Assembly: GCA_002419285.1 (NCBI GenBank)
Contig: DIFU01000125.1
Coordinates: forward strand, 3,704-34,892
Direction: 5' to 3'
Length of the DNA stretch: 31,189 bases
Source of the DNA: Prolixibacteraceae bacterium UBA5740
GTDB lineage: Bacteria > Bacteroidota > Bacteroidia > Bacteroidales > Prolixibacteraceae
In this document: in pieces, positions 9,014 to 16,844 of the stretch
Position numbering within the stretch: position 1 is the first letter of the stretch
Layout of the letters: every line of letters starts with the position of its first letter
Notes under the pieces: generated by a model
The model's input: the letters and a program-made list of their open reading frames with translations, nothing else
The model's database searches: none
What the model was told of the DNA's origin: nothing
Program-made: the position numbers and the translations under genes

Positions 9014-9829
9014 CTATTTATTCTTGAATACCTGTTCTGGCTTGGTTAGTGCCCTGTAGATCAGATAAAACCCACCAACTACAAACGGGATACTCAGCCA
9101 CTGCCCCATATTCAGGGACATGGTAGCTTCAAAAGCTTCCTGGTCTTCCTTAATAAATTCAATAAGGAACCGGCTAAAAAAGATCAGGACAAAAAATATC
9201 CCAGTAATCAGCCCCGGTCTGTTTTTGATAGAAGTTTTCCAATATAAATAACTAAGCCAGGCAAACGTACCCAAATAAACCAGCGCCTCATAGATTTGGG
9301 TTGGATGCTTTGGAACAGTTTCACCGTTTCTTTCAAATACAAATCCCCACGGAAGCGAAGTTTCCACACCGTATATTTCAGAATTCATTAAATTTCCAGT
9401 ACGGATAAATGCTGCAACCAAAGCTGTGGGAACCACTATTCGATCGAGTGTCCAGAAAACGGTCCTCTTGGTAATGAGCTTTGAATGAATGATCAAGGCA
9501 AGAAAAATCCCTAAAGCACCACCATGACTGGCAAGTCCTCCATGCCATACCTTGAGTATTTCGCCCGGATGTTGTGAATAATAATCCCAGCCATAGAAAA
9601 ATACATGTCCCAGTCTGGCTCCTAAAATGGTTGCGATTATGATGTAGAAAAAGAGACTGTCAATCCACTTGGTGCTGACATTCTCCGATTTGAGCATCTT
9701 TTCACCAATATAGTAACCGATAAGGAATCCAGCAGCAAATAATACACCATACCAGCGGGGAGCAAACGACCCCAAGGAAAATATCTCAGGCTGAACATTC
9801 CATTGTATAAAATTCAGAATTTGGAACAT
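9014..9829 (-). CDS. lgt: Prolipoprotein diacylglyceryl transferase
   Basis: Lgt transfers a diacylglyceryl group from phosphatidylglycerol to the lipobox Cys of prolipoproteins in the inner membrane. This is the first step in maturing lipoproteins such as the two encoded nearby. The 271-residue protein is of normal length and has about seven membrane segments. It shows the Lgt signature RTGNLMNSEIYG (Arg143 is the conserved essential arginine), HGGLASHGG with the conserved His102, and a late SRFLIEFIKE motif (Arg220). The gene lies 93 bases downstream of secA on the same strand with no visible terminator between. A TATATTTA sequence in the gap could be a weak -7 box for it. Confidence 0.95.
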   Translation of the reverse strand: MFQILNFIQWNVQPEIFSLGSFAPRWYGVLFAAGFLIGYYIGEKMLKSENVSTKWIDSLFFYIIIATILGARLGHVFFYGWDYYSQHPGEILKVWHGGLASHGGALGIFLALIIHSKLITKRTVFWTLDRIVVPTALVAAFIRTGNLMNSEIYGVETSLPWGFVFERNGETVPKHPTQIYEALVYLGTFAWLSYLYWKTSIKNRPGLITGIFFVLIFFSRFLIEFIKEDQEAFEATMSLNMGQWLSIPFVVGGFYLIYRALTKPEQVFKNK

Positions 9830-9922
9830 GCTTATATTGTGTTGATTATTATATATAATTTAAATATACACTTTAATTATCCACCAATTTATTAAGTGAC
9901 AATTCTCTATCGGGGCTGATTC

Positions 9923-12900
9923 TTAATCACCCATAGCACCGTGACACTGCTTGAATTTTTTCCCACTTCCGCAGGGGCAGGGATCATTCCTTCCAACCCT
10001 CTTCTCAACCCTTACAGGTTCAGGTCTGGCTTTTTCCTGAGTTTGGCTCTGAGCACCTTCCATTGCATTAGATGCTGTTGGAAGTTCCGACTTTTGGGTA
10101 CGGTATCTGCTCATGTCAGTACGTCGGGTTTCTGAAGCCTCTCTTACCTGTTCAGGACTCTGGATTGGAATATGGCCTTTCATCAGCGTTGAGACGATGT
10201 CCTTATTCACCTTGTTTACCATTATTTTAAACAGGTTGAACGATTCAAATTTGTAAATCAGCAAAGGATCCTTTTGCTCATATGTTGCATTCTGGACCGA
10301 TTGTTTCAGGTCGTCCATCTCACGAAGTTGTTCCTTCCATGCTTCGTCGATCGTATTAAGGACAATCTGCTTTTGGTATGACTTGACCAGTTCCTTTCCT
10401 TTATTTTGGTAGGCTTTCTCAAGATTACAGACAATCTGGAAGAGTCGGCGCCCATCAGTAATCGGAACTACGATATTGGTGTAGATATGCGATTTCTTTT
10501 CATACACATCCTTGATAACCGGGTAAGCCTGTTTCGAAATAGACTGCACCTTACGGTTATAGGTATCTATCATCACCTGGAATATTCTTTCAGTTAACTC
10601 GCTGGCATTGAGCTTACCGAATTCATCCTCTTTAACCGGTGATTCAATGGAAAGAAGTCTCATTAACTCGAGATTGAAGTCCTCAAATTCTTGTGAACCC
10701 TGGTATTCGTTCACAAGGTTTTCGACTGAATCGTACATCATGTTGAGTACATCGACCTCCATTCGCTCGCCAAACAGGGCATGGCGTCTTTTCTTGTAGA
10801 TGACTTCACGTTGTGAGTTCATGACGTCATCATACTCGAGCAATCGTTTACGAATGCCGAAGTTATTCTCTTCCACCTTTTTCTGGGCACGTTCAATTGA
10901 TTTTGAGATCATCGAATGCTGGATAACCTCACCCTCTTTCAGCCCCAGGCGATCCATGATGCCAGCGATCCTGTCTGAACCAAACAGTCGCATCAAATCA
11001 TCTTCGAGGGAAACAAAGAACTGTGATGATCCCGGGTCACCTTGTCTCCCTGAACGTCCTCTCAACTGACGGTCGACTCGCCTTGATTCATGACGCTCGG
11101 TACCTATGATGGCAAGACCTCCAGCCTGTTTCACTTCAGGGGTAATCTTGATATCCGTTCCCCTACCTGCCATGTTGGTTGCAATGGTGACCATACCGGC
11201 ACGTCCGGCTTCAGCAACGATTTCAGCCTCCCGCGCGTGCAACTTTGCATTCAACACGTTATGGTGAATCCCTTTCATCTTCAGCATTCGGCTGAGCAAC
11301 TCCGAAATTTCCACCGAGGTTGTACCTACGAGAACAGGTCTCCCTGCTTTATTTAGATTTTCAATCTCCTGGATGACAGCATTATATTTCTCACGCTTGG
11401 TTTTATAAACCAAATCTTCATGGTCTTTACGGACAATGGGGCGGTTTGTCGGAATGACAACCACTTCCAGTTTATATATGTCCCACAGCTCTCCTGCTTC
11501 CGTTTCTGCGGTACCTGTCATACCTGCCAGCTTGTGGTACATCCTAAAGTAATTCTGGAGGGTAATGGTTGCAAATGTCTGTGTAGCAGCCTCGACCTTC
11601 ACTTTTTCCTTAGCCTCAATAGCCTGATGCAATCCATCAGAATATCTTCGGCCCTCCATGATTCGGCCAGTTTGTTCATCCACAATTTTTACCTTATTGT
11701 CGATTACCACATACTCGACATCCTTTTCGAACATGGTGTAAGCCTTCAGTAATTGATTGATGGTATGAACGCGTTCCGACTTAACCGCATAATCCTGCAG
11801 GAGCAGATCCTTTTTCTCGATCCTTTCATCGGCCGACAGGCCTGAATGTTCAAGTTCGGCAATTGCTGCCCCCATATCGGGAAGAATAAAGAAAGTCGGG
11901 TCATCAAAGCCGGCAGAAATCAGGTCGATACCCCTTTCTGTCAGTTCTACCGAATTTTGCTTTTCCTCAATTACAAAGAAAAGTGGATCGGTAACAATGT
12001 GCATATTCTTATTGTTGTCCTGCATGTAGAAGTTCTCTGTTTTCAGCAGAAGCCCTTTCATTCCCTCTTCACTCAGAAACTTGATGATGCTTTTATTTTT
12101 GGGCATTCCTTTATGTGCCCTTAGTAGCAGGAGACCACCTTCCTTTTTTTCGTCGTCGGTAGCGTTAGGCTTGGTTAACAGCCTTTTTGCATCTGAAAAT
12201 ATAGTATTTACCAATTCCCTTTGGACGCGGAAAAGTTTTTCAACATATTGTTTCAATTCTTCGAACTGCTGATTTTCCCCTTTGGGTACCGGTCCCGAAA
12301 TGATAAGTGGAGTTCGGGCATCATCAATCAGCACTGAATCCACCTCGTCAACAATGGCATAGTGGTGTTTTCTCTGAACCAGGTCCTGTGGATTGATTGC
12401 CATGTTATCACGCAGGTAGTCAAAACCAAATTCATTATTGGTTCCATAAGTGATATCAGCGTTGTAAGCGTTTCGGCGAGCTTCCGAATTGGGTTGATGC
12501 TTGTCGATACAGTCAACCTTCATACCGTGGAATTCGAACATCGGCCCCATCCACTCAGAGTCACGCTTTGAAAGGTAATCGTTGACCGTAACCACGTGCA
12601 CACCCCTGCCGGCAAGAGCATTCAGGAATACCGGCAATGTTGCAACCAAGGTTTTTCCTTCCCCGGTGGCCATTTCCGCAATTTTACCCTGATGAAGCAC
12701 AACACCACCAATCAGCTGCACATCATAGTGAACCATTTCCCACTTTATTTCACTTCCTCCGGCAATCCAGCGGCTGTTCCAGATAGCCTTGTCGCCTTCG
12801 ATAACGATACTGGAACGCGTAGCTGCCAGATCGCGATCGTAATCGCGCGCAGTAACAATGATTTTGTCACTTGATGAAAATCGGTTGGCTGTTTCCTTGA

Positions 12901-13243
12901 CAACTGAAAAGGCTGTCGGAAGTATTTCATTAAGGACAGCTTCTATTTTCTCTGTAATTATTTCCTCCAGCTTATCAATGCGCTCATAAAGCTTCTCACT
13001 TTCCTGAATTTCGACCTCTTCTATATTGACCTTGAGTTCTTCTATTTCCTGGGATTCAACCTGAATCCGTTCCTGGATCAAGGCCTTCAAACGGTCGCTT
13101 TCATCCCTGAGCTGATCATTGCTAAGATTAACAATTCGCTCATACTCCTGTTTAATTGCCTGAAGAACAGGGTCTATATCTTTTATATCCCGGTCTGATT
13201 TGTTGCCGAGTATTTTGCTTAAAAGTTTAGTAACAAATGCCAT
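9923..13243 (-). CDS. secA: Preprotein translocase ATPase SecA, long Bacteroidota form
   Basis: SecA drives secretory proteins through SecYEG using ATP. Walker A is MATGEGKTLV (191-200), the DEVDSVLIDDART Walker B region is near 299-311, and the helicase motif TNMAGRGTDIK is clear. The C-terminus carries the zinc-binding SEC-C motif CPCGSGKKFKQCH, used to bind SecB or ribosomes. At 1106 residues it is about 200 longer than the E. coli protein (901). The extra length is a coiled-coil-like, charged insert near 60-105 in the N-terminal region and a large insert near 320-500 in the first nucleotide-binding/preprotein-binding region. Both are common in this phylum, so I do not regard them as anomalous. 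It is probably expressed from a -7 box 35-42 bases upstream. Confidence 0.98.
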   Translation of the reverse strand: MAFVTKLLSKILGNKSDRDIKDIDPVLQAIKQEYERIVNLSNDQLRDESDRLKALIQERIQVESQEIEELKVNIEEVEIQESEKLYERIDKLEEIITEKIEAVLNEILPTAFSVVKETANRFSSSDKIIVTARDYDRDLAATRSSIVIEGDKAIWNSRWIAGGSEIKWEMVHYDVQLIGGVVLHQGKIAEMATGEGKTLVATLPVFLNALAGRGVHVVTVNDYLSKRDSEWMGPMFEFHGMKVDCIDKHQPNSEARRNAYNADITYGTNNEFGFDYLRDNMAINPQDLVQRKHHYAIVDEVDSVLIDDARTPLIISGPVPKGENQQFEELKQYVEKLFRVQRELVNTIFSDAKRLLTKPNATDDEKKEGGLLLLRAHKGMPKNKSIIKFLSEEGMKGLLLKTENFYMQDNNKNMHIVTDPLFFVIEEKQNSVELTERGIDLISAGFDDPTFFILPDMGAAIAELEHSGLSADERIEKKDLLLQDYAVKSERVHTINQLLKAYTMFEKDVEYVVIDNKVKIVDEQTGRIMEGRRYSDGLHQAIEAKEKVKVEAATQTFATITLQNYFRMYHKLAGMTGTAETEAGELWDIYKLEVVVIPTNRPIVRKDHEDLVYKTKREKYNAVIQEIENLNKAGRPVLVGTTSVEISELLSRMLKMKGIHHNVLNAKLHAREAEIVAEAGRAGMVTIATNMAGRGTDIKITPEVKQAGGLAIIGTERHESRRVDRQLRGRSGRQGDPGSSQFFVSLEDDLMRLFGSDRIAGIMDRLGLKEGEVIQHSMISKSIERAQKKVEENNFGIRKRLLEYDDVMNSQREVIYKKRRHALFGERMEVDVLNMMYDSVENLVNEYQGSQEFEDFNLELMRLLSIESPVKEDEFGKLNASELTERIFQVMIDTYNRKVQSISKQAYPVIKDVYEKKSHIYTNIVVPITDGRRLFQIVCNLEKAYQNKGKELVKSYQKQIVLNTIDEAWKEQLREMDDLKQSVQNATYEQKDPLLIYKFESFNLFKIMVNKVNKDIVSTLMKGHIPIQSPEQVREASETRRTDMSRYRTQKSELPTASNAMEGAQSQTQEKARPEPVRVEKRVGRNDPCPCGSGKKFKQCHGAMGD

Positions 13244-13277
13244 ATAAATACTTTAATTCCTTATTAATACAGTGTTG

Positions 13278-13285
13278 CAAATGTA
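13278..13285 (-). promoter_or_regulatory. Putative -7 box for secA
   Basis: On the minus strand this reads TACATTTG, an exact TAnnTTTG match, 34 bases before the secA ATG. A -33 TTTG is not obvious. Predicted leader about 28 bases. Confidence 0.45.
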
Positions 13286-13443
13286 GTCAATTGTGAAGCG
13301 TATTAAAAATGCCCACATGAATTTTTATAAATATCGTGCCATATCAAATAACTGACGCAATGTCGGTGTTCTTTATACAATGTTTAAACAAATGAATGAA
13401 TCCGGCCAATTTAGCAGACATATCCATACTGAATTAATGATGA

Positions 13444-13451
13444 TATATTTG
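13444..13451 (+). promoter_or_regulatory. Putative -7 box for the small CxxC protein gene
   Basis: TATATTTG matches TAnnTTTG and lies 26 bases before the ATG at 13478. It favours that ATG over the upstream TTG at 13463, because transcription would start near or just before the TTG. No clear -33 TTTG is visible. Confidence 0.4.
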
Positions 13452-13477
13452 TACCGCAAAAATTGGAGATTCACTCA

Positions 13478-13684
13478 ATGAAATCTGACGGGGAAAACAG
13501 GAAGGTAGGTAAAACAAAGGTTTGCTTTGTTTGCAACCGTTTGCTGGAAGAATCCAGTTTTAAAATGAATCCCGTTGTAATGAAACCTATATGCCCGAAC
13601 TGCTCAGGCACCAGTCAGGAAAAGCAAAAAGAAGAGGATTTACTCGACAGTCTGGCTGACGGGCTGATTTGTGGATGTATTTAA
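13478..13684 (+). CDS. Small zinc-ribbon-like CxxC protein
   Basis: The ORF is also open from a TTG at 13463, but the ATG at 13478 is the more likely start and gives 68 residues. It has two CxxC pairs, CFVC near residue 17 and CPNC near 40. Their spacing fits a single structural zinc site. A charged QEKQKEEDLLDSLADG helix follows, and the protein ends CGCI. I do not recognise the family; zinc binding is inferred from the cysteines. The gene is flanked by the divergent secA and the convergent lipid kinase, and its TAA overlaps the kinase stop by four bases. Codon use and the upstream -7 box suggest a real gene. Confidence 0.65.
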   Translation: MKSDGENRKVGKTKVCFVCNRLLEESSFKMNPVVMKPICPNCSGTSQEKQKEEDLLDSLADGLICGCI

Positions 13685-14619
13685 TCCAATAAATACGTTA
13701 TTTTTCCGGCAATACTGACTTCAATTTTATGGACCGACACCGGTTTGTTGTTTTCCATGAGTACCTCGCCATCGCTCTCAAAGAAAAACTTATCCGTATT
13801 ATCAACTTCGAGTTTTACTTTATTCATAGGCTCTAAATAGCTTACTAACGGATTCTTATACTGTGGCTGTTGAAGCATGGATATGGCTATAAGCGATCGG
13901 AACAATTTCAAATTGGTACCCCTTCTTAGAATTACGGATTCAAACATGCCATCGTTGTCATTCAACTTGTGGTTAATAGGCATTCCCCCACCAAAATATT
14001 TACCCAGCATAAAAAGAAACATCACAGGCTCAGCTGAATTCAGCCCAATCCCGGGTATGTCATAATCGACCTTACCTACTGAACCATTGAGTTTATATAT
14101 AGCCTTTGAGGCCGCTTCGAAGTATCGGAAAGTTGCTGGCATTTTCCTTCTTCTAAGATCTTCATATTCGAGGAGCGTTTGTGAATCGAGCCCGATACCT
14201 CCAACGTTGAAAATATATCTTTGATAGGTATCATTAATGGTAGCCAGGAGATAATCATCGGTTATAATCCGGGCTGAATCACCTACTGCTCGCGAAATGT
14301 CGCCAGCATAGGCATTGGACTTACCTGCCCGGTCAAGCTCTTTCAGTGACTTGTTCCGGTCGTTTCCTGATCCTCTGGGAGTGATTTTGATGAGTTTGCC
14401 TGATAGGAAGGAAGCATCACGGATTAGGACATCATTCAGTGTACCAGATAATGTACCATCGCCGCCAACAAGTTCAATGATTTGCGGATTGAGACTAATA
14501 AGAGATTCGGCTGCTTCACTGGAAGAATTTGTGTACACAACCTCTGCATCAGGATGTGCCTTATACTTTGTAACATTTTGATTAACAATGACGACTCTCT
14601 TTTTTGCCATATCATTCAT
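13681..14619 (-). CDS. Diacylglycerol-kinase-family lipid kinase
   Basis: Members of this family phosphorylate diacylglycerol or related lipids with ATP. The conserved GGDGT motif sits at residues 52-56 (ELVGGDGTLSGTLNDV), followed by PRGSGND and a late FFESDGEV motif that normally binds Mg-ATP and lipid. I choose the ATG at 14619 (MNDMAKKRVVIVNQN, 312 residues; 14610 is also possible). The ORF stays open up to 14856, but that extension of 79 residues would run through the terminator of the ferredoxin gene and part of its coding sequence, and its composition does not fit the family. The lipid substrate cannot be told from the sequence. Confidence 0.85.
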   Translation of the reverse strand: MNDMAKKRVVIVNQNVTKYKAHPDAEVVYTNSSSEAAESLISLNPQIIELVGGDGTLSGTLNDVLIRDASFLSGKLIKITPRGSGNDRNKSLKELDRAGKSNAYAGDISRAVGDSARIITDDYLLATINDTYQRYIFNVGGIGLDSQTLLEYEDLRRRKMPATFRYFEAASKAIYKLNGSVGKVDYDIPGIGLNSAEPVMFLFMLGKYFGGGMPINHKLNDNDGMFESVILRRGTNLKLFRSLIAISMLQQPQYKNPLVSYLEPMNKVKLEVDNTDKFFFESDGEVLMENNKPVSVHKIEVSIAGKITYLLD

Positions 14620-14726
14620 TTCCAATCTGGCCCTTCTGAAACCGGATAAAGCTAAGAAAAATTCAGATACCGATGATCCTTTCGAAAGATTCAAAAAAGA
14701 AGGAACCGGAACAATGAAAGGTGAAA

Positions 14727-14767
14727 AAGAAAAAAGCCTGAAGCAGTGCTCCAGGCTTGAGTTTTTT
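14727..14767 (-). terminator. Intrinsic terminator of the ferredoxin gene
   Basis: The stem AAGCCTG (14734-14740) pairs with CAGGCTT (14752-14758), with an inner AGC/GCT pairing in the loop. Read on the minus strand it is followed by TTTTTTCTTTTT. It lies about 20 bases after the ferredoxin stop. The opposite T-run (14762-14767) makes it potentially bidirectional. Confidence 0.85.
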
Positions 14768-14779
14768 ATCTCCGGGATA

Positions 14780-14950
14780 TTATTCCGCAGGTGAAATAGC
14801 TTCGGTAGGACATACTTCGGCACAAGATCCACAATCGGTGCAAAGCTCAGGGTCAATCACATAGATATCACCTTCTGAGATAGCATCAACCGGACACTCG
14901 TCAATACATGTTCCACAAGCTATACATTCATCATTAATTACATAAGCCAT
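14780..14950 (-). CDS. 2[4Fe-4S] ferredoxin
   Basis: The 56-residue protein starting MAYVINDECIACG carries two CxxCxxCxxxCP motifs: CIACGTCIDECP and CTDCGSCAEVCP. This is the standard bacterial (clostridial-type) ferredoxin with two [4Fe-4S] clusters, a soluble low-potential electron carrier for enzymes such as pyruvate:ferredoxin oxidoreductase. An upstream in-frame ATG at 14986 would add 12 residues, but the ATG at 14950 gives the family's usual N-terminus. That choice also fits the strong promoter at 14984-15013, which would lie inside the longer version. Monocistronic, with its own terminator. Confidence 0.95.
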   Translation of the reverse strand: MAYVINDECIACGTCIDECPVDAISEGDIYVIDPELCTDCGSCAEVCPTEAISPAE

Positions 14951-14983
14951 AGCAAGAAATTTTTGATTTAACACATGTGTCGA

Positions 14984-15013
14984 CAAAAGTATAAAGTTTG
15001 ATAGAATAACAAA
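14984..15013 (-). promoter_or_regulatory. Canonical Bacteroidota promoter of the ferredoxin gene
   Basis: On the minus strand it reads TTTG (15013-15010), 18 bases, then TACTTTTG (14991-14984), an exact match to TTTG-N17-23-TAnnTTTG. It lies 33 bases before the ATG, so transcription should begin near 14977. It is the best promoter match in the window. Confidence 0.75.
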
Positions 15014-15133
15014 CTTATAACCGTTTTAAATTACATTTTGAATCTGAATGAATTTACAAACATTCAAGAATCTGTTCGGAGCCTCATAAATAATTATTTT
15101 ACCTTTACATCCGGCACTAATAGAGCTTTCACC

Positions 15134-15961
15134 ATGATGGAAGAAGGAAATTTTCTACTCGCATTTTTACTAACTTTGTTTGCAGGTCTGGCGACAGGTA
15201 TTGGAAGTACGATCGCATTTCTGGCCAAAAGAACCAATACGAAATTACTTTCGTTTGCCCTTGGATTCTCTGCCGGAGTTATGATCTATATTTCTTTTGT
15301 CGAGATATTTCCGGATGCAAAGAATACCTTTATTGAAAAATTCGGTGAGTTCAATGGTACACTTTATACTCTGACCTCCTTCTTTGGAGGCATGTTGCTG
15401 ATCGCCATGATCGACAAATTTATTCCATCCGCCGAAAACCCCCATGAAATGAGGTCGGTTGAATCGATGGACAATGAGAACAAAGCTTTAAGCTTTAGAA
15501 AACTGTATCGTTTGGGCATCATGACGTCCCTGGCTGTGGGTATTCATAACTTCCCCGAAGGAATTGCCACTTTCATGTCGGTAATGAAAGATCCCACCCT
15601 TGGTGTGGCCATTGCCATCGCAATAGCCATCCACAATATTCCTGAAGGCATCGCCGTATCTGTTCCAGTCTACTATGCCACCGGCAACCGCAAAAAGGCC
15701 TTTATGCTCTCCTTCCTATCGGGACTTTCAGAGCCCATTGGTGCATTAATTGCCTATCTGCTGCTGATTCCGCTTCTCGACTCAGGTAGTTTTGATGTGG
15801 TATTTGGTGCTGTAATGGCAGGTATAGCAGGCATTATGGTATTTATTTCGCTGGATGAGCTTCTGCCCTCAGCTGAGGAATATGGGGAACACCATATCGC
15901 TATTTACGGGTTGACCGGAGGAATGGGTGTGATGGCCTTAAGCCTGCTTTTCCTTGTTTAA
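15134..15961 (+). CDS. zupT: ZIP-family divalent metal transporter ZupT
   Basis: ZupT imports Zn(II) and other divalent metals across the inner membrane. The protein has eight or so membrane helices and the two signature metal-site motifs HNFPEGIATF (His138-Glu142) and HNIPEGIAV (His167-Glu171), followed by the characteristic PVYYATGNRKKA loop. I start at ATG 15134 (MMEEGNFLLAFLLTLF, 275 residues; E. coli ZupT has 257). The frame is open from a TTG at 15038, but the extra 32 residues are polar and unlike the family, and a TACCTTTA -7-like box at 15100-15107 lies within them. The 3' end overlaps nth by 24 bases in convergent orientation. Confidence 0.93.
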   Translation: MMEEGNFLLAFLLTLFAGLATGIGSTIAFLAKRTNTKLLSFALGFSAGVMIYISFVEIFPDAKNTFIEKFGEFNGTLYTLTSFFGGMLLIAMIDKFIPSAENPHEMRSVESMDNENKALSFRKLYRLGIMTSLAVGIHNFPEGIATFMSVMKDPTLGVAIAIAIAIHNIPEGIAVSVPVYYATGNRKKAFMLSFLSGLSEPIGALIAYLLLIPLLDSGSFDVVFGAVMAGIAGIMVFISLDELLPSAEEYGEHHIAIYGLTGGMGVMALSLLFLV

Positions 15962-16594
15962 ATTCCTATAATACTTACATACATCAGTCAGCCCGCATTT
16001 TGCGCATAATGGTTTACGGGCAATACACACATAACGGCCATGAAGAATTAACCAGTGATGGGCGGTGGCAACCAAATCTTCAGGAATATTTTTAACCAGT
16101 TGTTTTTCAGCTTCCAATGGGTTTTTCGCATTGATGGTCAGGCCAATTCTTGCCGCCACCCTGAAAACATGGGTATCAACGGCCATTGCAGGCTTATTAA
16201 AGACAACAGAGGCAATCACGTTTGCAGTCTTTCGGCCAACACCGGGGAGTTTCTGAAGATCGTCAATATCCTCCGGCACCTTGCCATCGAATAACTCAAC
16301 CAATTTTTTTGCCATGCCTACCAGGTGTTTGGATTTGTTATTTGGATAGGAACAGCTTTTAATGTAGTCAAAGATCTCTGCCGGCTCAGCTTCCGACATA
16401 CTGACCGCGTCGGGATATCGTTGCAAAAGGGCCGGCGTAATCTGGTTCACCCGCTTATCGGTACACTGGGCAGATAGAATCACGGCAACAATCAGGTGAA
16501 AGGGATTTGAATATTCCAGTTCTGTTTCAGCGACCGGCATCGTTCTCAAAAAATAATCAATAACACTATTAAACAGTAATTTCCTGGAAGTCAT
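15938..16594 (-). CDS. nth: Endonuclease III, DNA glycosylase/AP lyase
   Basis: Nth removes oxidised pyrimidines from DNA and cuts the abasic site. The 218-residue protein has the helix-hairpin-helix LPGVGRKTANV with the catalytic Lys122, and the catalytic Asp140 in VDTHVFRV. It ends in the [4Fe-4S] cluster motif C-x6-C-x2-C-x5-C (Cys190, 197, 200, 206). Length and motifs are normal and the start at MTSRKLLFNSVIDYF suits the family. The last 24 bases overlap the end of zupT on the other strand, so the two transcripts are complementary at their ends. Confidence 0.97.
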   Translation of the reverse strand: MTSRKLLFNSVIDYFLRTMPVAETELEYSNPFHLIVAVILSAQCTDKRVNQITPALLQRYPDAVSMSEAEPAEIFDYIKSCSYPNNKSKHLVGMAKKLVELFDGKVPEDIDDLQKLPGVGRKTANVIASVVFNKPAMAVDTHVFRVAARIGLTINAKNPLEAEKQLVKNIPEDLVATAHHWLILHGRYVCIARKPLCAKCGLTDVCKYYRNLNKEKQA

Positions 16595-16772
16595 GCGATT
16601 TCAACTTTGTTTATGAATTTTTTAACCGAAAGTTTAAAAAAACATCAATTCTATATGTAACAATATCAGCTTTCTCAAGTCTTATAGATTAAAAGTATCA
16701 ATTTTACGATAATTATTACGGAGATCATTTCACCTCCTCATATAGAAATGGTTTTAAATTAGACAATTAATC

Positions 16773-16803
16773 AGAAAAAGCCGGTGTTGACCGGCTTTTT
16801 TTT
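16773..16803 (+). terminator. Orphan intrinsic terminator upstream of uup
   Basis: AAAAAGCCGGT (16775-16785), loop GTTG, then ACCGGCTTTTTTTT (16790-16803) makes an 11-bp stem, five of whose pairs are A-T, with an eight-T tail. No plus-strand gene precedes it: nth at 15938-16594 runs the other way and zupT ends at 15961. It must terminate an unseen short RNA starting between 16595 and 16770, or act as an attenuator in the uup leader. A shorter T-run on the minus strand makes minus-strand termination possible too. Confidence 0.8.
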
Positions 16804-16822
16804 ATCTCTCCCCCCTTTTTTC

Positions 16823-16830
16823 TACATTTG
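16823..16830 (+). promoter_or_regulatory. Putative -7 box for uup
   Basis: TACATTTG exactly matches TAnnTTTG and lies 15 bases before the ATG at 16845, so the leader would be only about 8 bases. If used, uup is transcribed independently of the terminator just upstream. The -33 position falls in the T-run, with TTTT rather than TTTG. Confidence 0.4.
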
Positions 16831-16844
16831 GCAAAATTTTGTTC

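Noticed and set aside
9941..12874. Series of plus-strand open frames inside secA
   Set aside because: They are reading-frame shadows opposite a well-supported gene, with no recognisable domains or promoters.
9923..13243. SecA about 200 residues longer than in E. coli, possibly a fusion or insertion
   Set aside because: Long SecA with inserts at these places is usual in Bacteroidota; all motifs are intact, so this is a clade feature and not an anomaly.
13681..14856. A 391-residue version of the lipid kinase starting at 14856
   Set aside because: The extra N-terminal 79 residues cross the ferredoxin terminator and part of the ferredoxin gene, and lack family resemblance; MNDMAKKRVVIVNQN at 14619 is the expected start.
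15938..15961. Overlap of the zupT and nth 3' ends
   Set aside because: Convergent 24-base overlaps are common in compact genomes and both proteins have normal C-termini.
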